From NCBI GenBank assembly GCA_030603365.1, contig JAUVXV010000001.1:310001-374000 (forward strand): DNA of 64,000 nucleotides, given 5' to 3'. This document shows, one piece after another, positions 1 through 8,507 of this stretch. How positions within the stretch are numbered: position 1 is the first letter of the stretch; each line of letters opens with the position of its first letter. The notes under the pieces were generated by a model. That model worked only from the letters and a program-made list of their open reading frames with translations. It ran no database searches and had not been told where the DNA came from. Source of the stretch: Candidatus Heimdallarchaeota archaeon (GTDB taxonomy: Archaea; Asgardarchaeota; Heimdallarchaeia; Heimdallarchaeales; Heimdallarchaeaceae). Position numbers and translations under genes: made by a program.

Positions 1-365
1 TTCTCTTTATTCTGATTCTTGTTTAAGGGTGGTTCTGTTAAAAGAACTGGATGTTCATTAGGATTAACTCTTAAGTCGTTGTAAAAAGTATAATGCCAAA
101 TCCTTTCCATTGCATCCCAATCTTGAACCTGTCCATGTTCGACAGGGTAGACAAGTTTCAAAACACCACGAAGGTTTATTGCTTCCTCGCCTATGTAATA
201 TTCTCTGACGTAATGCTCAACATCAGTCATAATGATCTGATATTTTGGATAACCAATAATTGTTGGGAAAACGCTTCTTGGTTGATCTTCTCCTGCAAAA
301 CCATTTTTTGTGAAACCAGTACCATTGTCTATAACTAGCGGTTTATTCTGAATCATCTCTTCCAT
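1..365 (-). CDS. actin (lokiactin-type), 5' part, cut by window edge
   Basis: About 121 N-terminal residues of an actin-family ATPase are readable on the minus strand from ATG at 365; the rest lies outside the window. The first nucleotide-binding loop DNGTGFTKNGFAGEDQPRSV lines up with eukaryotic actin (DNGSG..KAGFAGDD.PR.VFPS), followed by FPTIIGYPKYQ, YYIGEEA, LVYPVEHGQVQDWDAMERIW and HPVLLTEPPLN, all in the order of actin subdomains 1 and 2. Actin forms ATP-dependent filaments and is a hallmark of Asgard archaea. A second ATG at 356 is possible. No stop or frameshift is seen in the visible part. The family call is very secure; whether it is a true actin or a more distant actin-related protein cannot be judged from one third of the chain. 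Confidence 0.93.
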   Translation of the reverse strand, partial: MEEMIQNKPLVIDNGTGFTKNGFAGEDQPRSVFPTIIGYPKYQIIMTDVEHYVREYYIGEEAINLRGVLKLVYPVEHGQVQDWDAMERIWHYTFYNDLRVNPNEHPVLLTEPPLNKNQNKE

Positions 366-595
366 AGTTATCACTTTTACATGTTTTTTTTGAAGCCAAA
401 TTTAGTTATGGTCTTATAGATTCATAACCTTCTCGTATTAAATAAATGTTATGATAGTATAAGCCGGATTTTACGTTATCACTAACGTAGCTTTTATAAG
501 CAAAACTCAAGAATCTATCCTTTCGGCAGTGTAGTTCTATCTAGAACTTTTTTCCCCTTATTTTCAAATAATAGAATTTATGTCTATAGCAGAAG

Positions 596-1588
596 TTAGA
601 AACTACCATAATAGATTAGATTGTTTCGTATTTCTTCTTCAGAAAAACCTGCATTAATACCTACAGTTATCCTAATCAGATCCATAGTTTCTGCAAGCTT
701 TAATTCAAAAAATCCTATAAGAGCATCGGATTGAAAAACGGTCCCATAACGGAAGGTTTTTCTCCAGTATTTTAATAAATATCTTTCAACTGCAAATTCC
801 ATGTCATGAAGAGGAACATCCTTTAAACCTATGTATTGTGAAAAAATTGTCTTATAAGGAGAATAATTATAGATTTCTAGTACTTCTTGAATACTCTTAG
901 CTTTCAACCCCTTAGCAATGAAAGCGTTTGGTAAGATATAGCGATATGCAGGGATTTCCAAGGCTAGACATCGGCATAGTGCTAATATGTTTCTCATATT
1001 AACATATGTTTCATAACGCTTAGAGACTTTTGGGAGAATACTGTAAATATATTGATCAATAGCAGATTCAAGAGGAGTGAATCTATTGGTTGCTTTGAAT
1101 TCTTCAAGAGCCTTTTTTAAATCCATTTGGAAGGATTTTTCGTTTTGCATGGATATAATTTCTTCAATTGGCATATTGATCAGACGTGAATAATAATCTA
1201 AAGAATAATCTGCAACTGGAACTAGTCGTGCTATAATTTCTTCTTGCTTCATTCCTTTATGCTTTCCTTGGAGAATAATCCGAAGATTTTCTGCATTATA
1301 CCTCTCACTAAAACGTCTAATCTTCTTCTTTACAGATGTGTTGGATTGTTTGTAGAATTTTACCAAAATTTCAGCAAAAGAGTTTTTAAAATTTCTAGCA
1401 ACATCTGACAATTGAGTTTCAAAATTAAGACTCCCAATCACACTATCATAGGGAGTTTGTGTAAATGCAGCACGTAACTCTTTAAGATTCCTTGATGATA
1501 AAAGCAAACTTAATTGAGACTTTGTTAGAAAGTTTCCAATAATCCCGTGAGCCCGTCCTAGTAAATAGCTGATGTCACCAAATGCCAT
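596..1588 (-). CDS. atpC: A/V-type ATPase subunit C (d/AC39 family)
   Basis: A 330-residue protein of the usual length for the AC39/subunit C family, the funnel-shaped connector between the membrane rotor ring and the central stalk of the archaeal A1Ao ATPase. The N-terminal MAFGDISYLLGRAHGII and the internal ENLRIILQGKHKG segment are characteristic, and the protein is all-helical as expected. It starts 2 bases after the stop of the large subunit I gene, so the two are co-transcribed on the minus strand. The catalytic A, B, D and F subunits are not in this window; the proteolipid gene is at 14239. Function is assigned from family knowledge plus operon position. Confidence 0.88.
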   Translation of the reverse strand: MAFGDISYLLGRAHGIIGNFLTKSQLSLLLSSRNLKELRAAFTQTPYDSVIGSLNFETQLSDVARNFKNSFAEILVKFYKQSNTSVKKKIRRFSERYNAENLRIILQGKHKGMKQEEIIARLVPVADYSLDYYSRLINMPIEEIISMQNEKSFQMDLKKALEEFKATNRFTPLESAIDQYIYSILPKVSKRYETYVNMRNILALCRCLALEIPAYRYILPNAFIAKGLKAKSIQEVLEIYNYSPYKTIFSQYIGLKDVPLHDMEFAVERYLLKYWRKTFRYGTVFQSDALIGFFELKLAETMDLIRITVGINAGFSEEEIRNNLIYYGSF

Positions 1589-1589
1589 G

Positions 1590-4500
1590 TTAACTACCCT
1601 TTTCCGTCACATAATTTATGAACTTGAGCTGTTCTGTTATGGGAAGATACTCTTTTCCATCTCCAGTATAGAATTTAGAAAACCATTCAACCCAATGAAG
1701 ACGAAGGGTATTCAAGAAAGAAAGAAGTCCTTCTAAGGGTAAAATGATAAATATCGCCATTACTATTCCAACAACCCACCAAACCCATGAAACACCTAAA
1801 GCAGATACATAATGCCCATGTATCAAACCTGAATAATCTGCAAGATGCCCTAGATGGCCTACATCCAAAGACAATCCTGAAAATGTTGAGAATACTGCCA
1901 TAAGATCTACCCCTGTTAATGTAAAGGGTAATCCACTTAATATGGCATGTACGAGTAATAAAGCCATAATTCGGCTGAAGGATAAGGTATTGGAAATCAA
2001 TGCTATGATGTGATCAATTGCATCCATTATTCCATCAGATTTTGCGTGCATATATTCTAGTACAAATAAAATAGGTGTCACTCCAAGGAGATAAATAGTC
2101 CACGTTGGCATCATTGGCAAAGTGAAATGAAATACTTCAGATGTAACATCCTTTGCGATTATATTGTAAAGCATTGCAAAAATTCCAACATAAACTACGG
2201 ATAGTGATAGAGGGGCACCCCAAGATGCAAATCCGTGACCATATCGTATGTTCTGATATACCTTTAACCAAATACCCAATTGAATCATTAGAAAACCAAT
2301 AGTTAGCGCTAATACCAAAAATAGTTTGGTTTCCTCAAGAGGATTGATGAGTGGTAACCAGTTAATCCCTGCAGCATGGTACAATTCCGCAAGAAAATGT
2401 TCATCTCCTAATAATGAACCAAATAAGAACCCGAAAATCGTCGCTGCAAGTCCGCAGAAAAACAGAAGTTCGGCTCCTGCATAGAGATATCCTGTCATAG
2501 ATTCATCTGGTTGAATTTTCTTTCTTTTCTTATTAAAAACAAAGAAGGTAGCAACTAAAGAAAGAAGAATACCATGACCAACATCAGCAAACATGATTCC
2601 AAAAAGCAGTGGGAAAGTAAATCTGATAATTGAATAAGGATCAACTTCTTTAGGACTGGGTTGACCAATACCTCCAACAATACCTCTTAATGCTCCAAAG
2701 ACTTTTCCACTTTTAGTTATAGATGGATTAACAAGAGGTACTTCTGGATTGACAGATACATCTAATTCAAATGATAAAGAATCTTTCTCTTTTTCAATCA
2801 GTTTCAATTTTTGTTTAGAAATCCAACCCCAAAATACAATATTATTCTCTGAGATTTGACATTTTTCAATTGTTGAAAGCCTGTGAAGTTCATTGGAAAT
2901 AAGTTCATTAGTAGCAAGTAATTTGTCTACTGATTCTACTTTGAGTTTTTCTAATTCTGCATCTTTCTTTTCCAATTCCTTCTCTGTTTCTTTCAAAACA
3001 TCTTTCAATGAAACTTTGCGGTCTACAACAGTTATATCTGTTTCAATTGGTTGAAATGAGTATTCGTTTAATACCCTTGAAATTGCTTTGTCATATTCTT
3101 TTAGAGAAAGTACTAAAATATTTATTTGGTTTGAGTTTGAGTCTGAAGATTCAGCATCCCAGAAAACCAAATTTCCATCAGAAACTTCATTCAAGAAGAA
3201 TTTTACAGCTTTGTAATGATTTTTTGGTATAGAACCCAAATGTGTGACAGTTTGAAAACCACTCTGTAAAAGAACTGCATCGATTCCTTTTTCTTTTAGT
3301 CCTTCTTCAAATGGTAAAGAGAGTTCAATTTGATCATGTTTTCTTCGTAATTCATGATATTCTTCTGAAAATTTGAGTGTTTTTTCTTCATATTCTCTAA
3401 AGAAATTCTCAATAAAAGCTTTAGAATGACTATACTCATCTGAGATTTGGTATTTGTCAGTTTTTTTTTCCTTTTTCTCTTCAGGTTTTATAATGTCAAT
3501 TAATTTTGAGACTCTTGTTTGATATTGTGTAAGTTCTACTTGTAGATTCTTTGCCTTATCAAGAGAATTATCATCGAGGGAACCAATCTTAACAGGATGT
3601 ATACTATTAAGTGAATGAATATAAGAGATTAATTTCCTAGTATTTTCCTCTTTACTCTCTAGTTTAATAAATACTGCTTTTTTTGCAAACAGAAATCCTT
3701 CTCCTCCACCAGCATGAGGAGGATGAGGAATATGTTTACTAGTTTCTTTTTCGACTAAATCAAATGTTTTTATAGTGAAAATTTCTTGTTCCACATCTCT
3801 TTCTTTCTTGTGAGATAGTGGAACATCTTCAAGGATTCTGATATTTGCTTCAAATTCAAGATTTTTCAGATTATCATTAAATTTAGCAAAATCTTTCGAT
3901 TTTACCCATCCCCATATTGTGAAATTTTTAGAATCTGTACGTCCTTTTTCTTCTTTGGTAAGGATGGCATGAGTTTCAGTAATAATAGTAAGTTTATGTC
4001 GCAATTCATCATTTACCTTAGAGGATAAACTCTCGAAGTCTGCCTCAAATCGATCAATGTCGCCACTTACTTCAGAATGAAGTTTGGTTATTTTGGTGGT
4101 TTTACGAATTTCTTCAATAGATTTCAAAGTACCAAAATCGAATTTTGTTTCATCAAAATAATTATCTTTGAGTATCTCATAAACGCGATCTTTATACTCC
4201 TCTAAAGAGATTATAATCGCAACTTTTTTTTCTATGTCTTCTGTTAATGAACTCCAGAAGAACAATCTCCCTGCTGTAATCTCATGCAAATAGAAGACAA
4301 TGAATTCTTCATATGAACTTGGTATCTCTCCTAAAGCTGTAAATGTGCCTGCACTTGAAGAGAGTAAATCAATAGACAACTCTTCTTTCTCTATTTTATT
4401 TTGGAACAATGTTAGAACTGAAAGAATTCTTTCTTCTTTTTTTAGTTTCTTCAAGTCATTGAAATTTGTTGTCATTGATTCTTCGTGTTTTTCAAGAAAA

Positions 4501-4787
4501 GATTTCAAATCTTGACTTACTGTATCAGGATTTTGAATCTGAACTTTTTCTTCCTCCTTCAATGAGGGAAGTTCTTCTAATGGTATATTTAGAATAGAAC
4601 TCAATTGTATCAATCTTGAACCACAATCTTCCAAATCTTCCTTGAATGACTGAATACGTGCTTGTTCTTTAGGACTTTGAGGATCTACGATTATCTGTTC
4701 GTACACTTCAAGGTCAGATATGTGTGCTAGGAGTTCATTCGTATGTTTGACTGGTGTCTGAACTTTTACTAGTTTGAACTTTGCCAT
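1590..4787 (-). CDS. atpI: A/V-type ATPase subunit I (a), with duplicated soluble domain
   Basis: The 1065-residue product is far longer than the usual 600-700 residues. Residues about 720-1065 form the normal multi-helix membrane half, with IRFTFPLLFGIMFADVGHG and the helix SNTLSFSRIMALLL that carries the essential proton-channel arginine. The cytoplasmic arm is present twice. Residues 1-325 and 368-686 share the same order of landmarks: LGEIPSSYEEF against LGSIPKNHYKAV, GRLFFWSS against GNLVFWDA, ISLEEYKD against LSLKEYDK, IWGWVKSK against FWGWISKQ, and EDVPL against PEVPL. A His/Gly-rich linker (353-364) joins the copies. The protein should link the peripheral stalks to the rotor ring. It starts an operon with subunit C. 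The family call is secure; the consequence of the duplication is unknown. Confidence 0.92.
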   Translation of the reverse strand: MAKFKLVKVQTPVKHTNELLAHISDLEVYEQIIVDPQSPKEQARIQSFKEDLEDCGSRLIQLSSILNIPLEELPSLKEEEKVQIQNPDTVSQDLKSFLEKHEESMTTNFNDLKKLKKEERILSVLTLFQNKIEKEELSIDLLSSSAGTFTALGEIPSSYEEFIVFYLHEITAGRLFFWSSLTEDIEKKVAIIISLEEYKDRVYEILKDNYFDETKFDFGTLKSIEEIRKTTKITKLHSEVSGDIDRFEADFESLSSKVNDELRHKLTIITETHAILTKEEKGRTDSKNFTIWGWVKSKDFAKFNDNLKNLEFEANIRILEDVPLSHKKERDVEQEIFTIKTFDLVEKETSKHIPHPPHAGGGEGFLFAKKAVFIKLESKEENTRKLISYIHSLNSIHPVKIGSLDDNSLDKAKNLQVELTQYQTRVSKLIDIIKPEEKKEKKTDKYQISDEYSHSKAFIENFFREYEEKTLKFSEEYHELRRKHDQIELSLPFEEGLKEKGIDAVLLQSGFQTVTHLGSIPKNHYKAVKFFLNEVSDGNLVFWDAESSDSNSNQINILVLSLKEYDKAISRVLNEYSFQPIETDITVVDRKVSLKDVLKETEKELEKKDAELEKLKVESVDKLLATNELISNELHRLSTIEKCQISENNIVFWGWISKQKLKLIEKEKDSLSFELDVSVNPEVPLVNPSITKSGKVFGALRGIVGGIGQPSPKEVDPYSIIRFTFPLLFGIMFADVGHGILLSLVATFFVFNKKRKKIQPDESMTGYLYAGAELLFFCGLAATIFGFLFGSLLGDEHFLAELYHAAGINWLPLINPLEETKLFLVLALTIGFLMIQLGIWLKVYQNIRYGHGFASWGAPLSLSVVYVGIFAMLYNIIAKDVTSEVFHFTLPMMPTWTIYLLGVTPILFVLEYMHAKSDGIMDAIDHIIALISNTLSFSRIMALLLVHAILSGLPFTLTGVDLMAVFSTFSGLSLDVGHLGHLADYSGLIHGHYVSALGVSWVWWVVGIVMAIFIILPLEGLLSFLNTLRLHWVEWFSKFYTGDGKEYLPITEQLKFINYVTEKGS

Positions 4788-4919
4788 CTATAAGCCACCG
4801 ATACACTAAACTAATCACGATGGAGATTTGAAAAAGATTTTAAAATCTTCCTCTCTGGCAGAAAGGGATTTACCAACATATAACAAAAACCTAAAGATAA
4901 AAAAAAGAAAAGAAAATAT

Positions 4920-6725
4920 TTATTTCCTATATTTTCTTCTAAAGAATTCTAATGCAGTTAAACCTAGGAATGCTATAATTACAAGTCCAGTAATTCCAAC
5001 TTCAGTGCTTGTTAAATCAAAACCTGCAAGTTCCATATAATCTCTGGCGATATCTAAATCGTAGACATATGGTTCAAGAGATTCATCGTAACCTACTACT
5101 GAATCTGGGATTGCAGTTGTTGCTGCAGCACCTAGTCCTTCTAAAATCTGGTCAACTATGATTTGACGTGGGCATGCGTGACTGATAGCTTTTCTTACAT
5201 TTTTAGCGGCTTCAGGAGTACCGAGGGGTGTCAATTCTCCAGTTCCCATTACAGGATGAAGCATATTGATTGACATTTCTTGGTGTGATGGATCTTTAAC
5301 AAGAACTCCTTCTACACCTACTGCGTCAAAGTCAGCGATTGTAGGAAAGTATTGAGCATCCATAATATCTATGCTTCCTGAAATTAGTTCAGCAACTGCT
5401 GTGTCTTTTCCAGAAATATAGGTAAGATAATACTCATCAAGTAATGGAACTTCACCACCAGAAGCCAAACTATCATCCCAATATGGATTTGGAATCATTT
5501 TTACAACACTGCTAATAGAATCAAAGGATTCTATCATAAATGGACCACATGATTTAACTAAAGACCAACCCACATTACCAGTACCTGGTACTTCATTGAA
5601 AATTGAAAATCCATGAGTTGATATTAGAGGTTCAACTTCACTCTTATCAATTATAGAAGCTAGGTTCAGTATGCTGTCCCATAGATTGAATATGCCGTCG
5701 AATTTAAAGAGCACTTGACCACCTACACCAGGAGTTATTATCTCAATAGAATCATTTGTTGGAAACCAATGAGTTAGAGTACCATAATTAGATGATCCAA
5801 CAGCGGGTGTCATATGTAATTCATAAGAATACTTTATATCTTCAGGAAGAACTGAACTTCCATCACTGAATTTCATGTCAGGATCAAGATTAACAGTTAC
5901 ATTGATTTTTTCGTCAACTACCTCTGATACAGTAAAATCAGAAGCAACTTGGGGTTCCCAGATGTGACTATCAACAGCTCTTTGTGCAATAGCACCATAT
6001 ACTGCTTGCATCCATTGACCATCATAAAATGATTCTTGGACATATGTGTTCCATTCTTTAAGATCAGCTGGAATGGCATATTTGATTACATGATCATCTG
6101 GATCATCCCAATTCTCTACACGATGTCCTCCACTAGCAATAAGGAGTGTGTCTATATCTACTATTCCTTCCTTAAATCCAAAAAGTGATCTTGGATAAAC
6201 AATAGGAATACATGGTAAGTCTTCGTACATTATAGCTTGTAACTCATATGCTAAAGCTATTCTGGCAGTTGTATCGAGTTCTGCCATATAGTCTTCCAGT
6301 TTTGCGTCATATACGGGGTTGCTATATTGATAATGATTGTCTCCATTAGGAGTTATAGCATCTGTTTCATACAAACTTTGTAAATTCAAATCTAGAGGCC
6401 AAGACCAGCCAACGAATAACAGATCATATCCGCCAAATTCATATGTTGGAATATAGTCATAATCAATGAATGGATAAGACCAGGTTCGAGGAGCAATATT
6501 GCCCCAGCCAGTTGATTCATGGAATGATATGCCTATACCAATCTGTGGTAAAAGTTGTTCCATTAACAACGACCATTGATTCCTGGCAGAGCTAGTATTT
6601 GGTGAAAGTAAGTATATTTCAAAAACTTCTTCAACCTCAGTTTCCTGAGCAGATGTTTGACCTAATGCAATTGAAAAGGTGAACAACAACATTAGAAACA
6701 AACTAAACATTTTGGTTTTTTTCAT
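4920..6725 (-). CDS. ABC-transporter peptide-binding protein (SBP_bac_5 family), apparently circularly permuted
   Basis: A 601-residue extracellular solute-binding protein of the oligopeptide/dipeptide class. Residues 1-26 are a signal peptide and 577-593 a C-terminal membrane anchor followed by FFRRKYRK, so it is tethered to the outer face of the cell. The domain order is odd. Residues 35-190 (YDLLFVGWSWPLD, NPVYDAKLEDYMAELD, CIPIVYPRSLFGFK) match the normal C-terminal end of the family. Residues 212-571 (IKYAIPADL, MKFSDGSSVLPEDIKYSYE, ending ARDYMELAGFDL) match the normal beginning and middle. The last of these normally runs straight into the segment found here at residue 35. No permease or ATPase genes are adjacent. 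Family call good; ligand unknown. Confidence 0.85.
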   Translation of the reverse strand: MKKTKMFSLFLMLLFTFSIALGQTSAQETEVEEVFEIYLLSPNTSSARNQWSLLMEQLLPQIGIGISFHESTGWGNIAPRTWSYPFIDYDYIPTYEFGGYDLLFVGWSWPLDLNLQSLYETDAITPNGDNHYQYSNPVYDAKLEDYMAELDTTARIALAYELQAIMYEDLPCIPIVYPRSLFGFKEGIVDIDTLLIASGGHRVENWDDPDDHVIKYAIPADLKEWNTYVQESFYDGQWMQAVYGAIAQRAVDSHIWEPQVASDFTVSEVVDEKINVTVNLDPDMKFSDGSSVLPEDIKYSYELHMTPAVGSSNYGTLTHWFPTNDSIEIITPGVGGQVLFKFDGIFNLWDSILNLASIIDKSEVEPLISTHGFSIFNEVPGTGNVGWSLVKSCGPFMIESFDSISSVVKMIPNPYWDDSLASGGEVPLLDEYYLTYISGKDTAVAELISGSIDIMDAQYFPTIADFDAVGVEGVLVKDPSHQEMSINMLHPVMGTGELTPLGTPEAAKNVRKAISHACPRQIIVDQILEGLGAAATTAIPDSVVGYDESLEPYVYDLDIARDYMELAGFDLTSTEVGITGLVIIAFLGLTALEFFRRKYRK

Positions 6726-6754
6726 ATTATATCACTAGTATTTTCTTTTTGAGT

Positions 6755-6789
6755 GAGAACAATATTCTCATCTCATAAGAATATGTTCT
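6755..6789. promoter_or_regulatory. paired dyads (AGAA-N4/5-TTCT) upstream of the binding-protein gene
   Basis: GAGAACAATATTCTC at 6755-6769 and AGAATATGTTCT at 6778-6789 are two inverted repeats with the same half-site, about 20 bp apart. On the minus strand a TATA-like ACATATAAG lies near 6795-6805, which would place the transcription start over or just beside the dyads. They look like operator sites for a dimeric repressor acting on the binding-protein gene that starts at 6725. The rest of the 6726-7044 gap is AT-rich and presumably holds the promoter of the LRR gene at 7045; no further gene is seen. Regulatory role is inferred from symmetry and position only. Confidence 0.4.
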
Positions 6790-7044
6790 AATCTACACTT
6801 ATATGTATTTCGCATATTATGAGAACAAGATTTAAAAAACTTTAAACATTAGAATGGATTGCTAAAACTATTATCTGGTATAGTTTAACCCTTTGAGATA
6901 AATGTTCTAATTATTGGATTACTGCGTTTCCAATAATTGAACTGTTTTTTGGTTAAGAAAAGATGAAATTCGAAAATCTTTATTATGTTAGACAGATTTT
7001 GTTTAATTTAAGAGATAAGATTTAATATTAAGAAGGAAGTTTCC

Positions 7045-7902
7045 ATGGAAATACAACTGATAGGAAAACAAGCTTCATTAGACTTTGAAGTTAGTGTTGA
7101 TTCTGCAACAGAGAAGTTTTTCCTCATGGATAGTCTATTAGATGAGCTTAATTTATCTCCTTTACAAAAATGTAAAAACCTGATTTCAATTAATCTCTGT
7201 TCAAATAATTTCTCTGAAATAAATCTTACACCATTGAGTAAGTGCAGGAAACTAAAACATATAGATCTTAGTAATAACAATCTTATCAGAATAAATCTTG
7301 AACCAATGGCAAAATGTAAACATATAGAATCAATTAATCTTCAAAATAATCTTTTAACAGAAGTTGATCTAGCTTCTTTAGAGTCTAATAAGAAACTTAA
7401 ATCAATAAATCTAGATTACAATTTAATACAAAATCTTAACCTCTCTTCTGATATTCAATGGTCTAACATGGAAGAATTACGTCTTTATAGTAATGATCTA
7501 CAAAAAATTGATTTAAAACCTCTTGAAAACTGTAGAAAAATAAGAGAGATAGATTTGGGAGATAATCAACTTTCTAAAATAAATCTTAAACCACTGATGA
7601 ATTATGATAAAATAGAATCAATCTCTTTAGAAAGAAATAAACTAAAAAAAATTGATCTAAGTAAAGTGGAAAACAAGCTTAAGAATTACGTATTATGTAC
7701 TGATCCAGATGTAAAGATAAAGGGTCTTGATGTTAAAACTGAAAAGAAAAAAGCTGAGATAGTTTATTCAAAGGGTGTTTATTATAGCGATGAACAAGAA
7801 AGTAGTCTTGAACAATTTTTCCAAAATGAAAAGGAAGAAAAAAGAATCAAAAGAGATAACATCTTAGCGGAAATAAGAAAAATTGAAAATGGTCCTGTGT
7901 AA
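7045..7902 (+). CDS. leucine-rich-repeat protein
   Basis: A 285-residue, cytoplasm-predicted protein with no signal peptide or membrane segment. Residues about 28-210 are seven to eight LRRs of 23-24 residues with the pattern INL-x-PL-x-KC-xx-L-xx-I-x-L-xx-N-x-L, for example SKCRKLKHIDLSNNNLI. The C-terminal 75 residues are highly charged (KKKAE, EKEEKRIKRD) and probably helical. LRR arcs bind proteins; no partner can be named. Two related but differently diverged LRR genes lie at 26829 (fragment) and 36359, all using the IDL-x-PL-x-KC repeat type. Start ATG at 7045 follows GAAGGAAG. Function unknown beyond protein binding. Confidence 0.75.
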   Translation: MEIQLIGKQASLDFEVSVDSATEKFFLMDSLLDELNLSPLQKCKNLISINLCSNNFSEINLTPLSKCRKLKHIDLSNNNLIRINLEPMAKCKHIESINLQNNLLTEVDLASLESNKKLKSINLDYNLIQNLNLSSDIQWSNMEELRLYSNDLQKIDLKPLENCRKIREIDLGDNQLSKINLKPLMNYDKIESISLERNKLKKIDLSKVENKLKNYVLCTDPDVKIKGLDVKTEKKKAEIVYSKGVYYSDEQESSLEQFFQNEKEEKRIKRDNILAEIRKIENGPV

Positions 7903-7924
7903 CCATACTTTACCTTGAATGACC

Positions 7925-8311
7925 CTAAAAGCTACTTAAAACTTCTGTTGTTTCAGGTACATATTTTTTAATTACTTGCATTGCTAATCCTACATTATGC
8001 AAATCCCTACTTGCACCGATTAGGATGTAATCTCCTGCACTAGCAAGAATTGTGAAACCTTCCTCTCCTCTTATCAAAACTTGTTCAAGATTTCCGTGAG
8101 CAAGATTATTTGTTACCATTCTTCCTGTGGACAAAATTGCTGATGAAACTGCACTTAGAAGGTCAGGATCTGTACCTTTCTCTGAAAAAAATGCTACTTT
8201 AATTCCCTCTTGATTTACAACAGCTAAAGCTTCTAAATCACAACCAAGTGATATTTGTTTCAAAATTCTGACCAATTGTTTTTTTTGTCCTGGTGATAAA
8301 TCTATAGACAT
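7925..8311 (-). CDS. Roadblock/LC7 domain protein
   Basis: A 128-residue single-domain protein with the Roadblock/LC7 fold signature: two N-terminal helices, then LEALAVVNQEGIKVAFFSE, a long helix (PDLLSAVSSAILSTGRM), and a C-terminal sheet (GFTILASAGDYILIGAS). These small dimeric platforms regulate Ras-like GTPases in eukaryotes, archaea and bacteria (MglB, Ragulator). Asgard genomes carry many of them together with small GTPases; one such GTPase lies at 23452 in this window, though not adjacent. The gene is convergent with the LRR gene at 7045. Family assignment is good; the partner GTPase is unknown. Confidence 0.82.
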   Translation of the reverse strand: MSIDLSPGQKKQLVRILKQISLGCDLEALAVVNQEGIKVAFFSEKGTDPDLLSAVSSAILSTGRMVTNNLAHGNLEQVLIRGEEGFTILASAGDYILIGASRDLHNVGLAMQVIKKYVPETTEVLSSF

Positions 8312-8507
8312 TTTCTAACACCTAATTTCTCTACTCAAATATAAGAAATATAACACTATTAAAGTTATTGAAATAAGAAAAGGGATTAACCCTTTTGCTA
8401 GTCTTATCAACTGTATTATGATTTTAATATTCTCGAAGAACTAATTATTCCGATGAAAAATTCGCTTGGAATAAACATTTTTATTTGGTTGTGAATCTCG
8501 CATACTC

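Noticed and set aside
93..338. 81-codon plus-strand frame
   Set aside because: It is the antisense of the actin gene, whose minus-strand frame is clearly coding.
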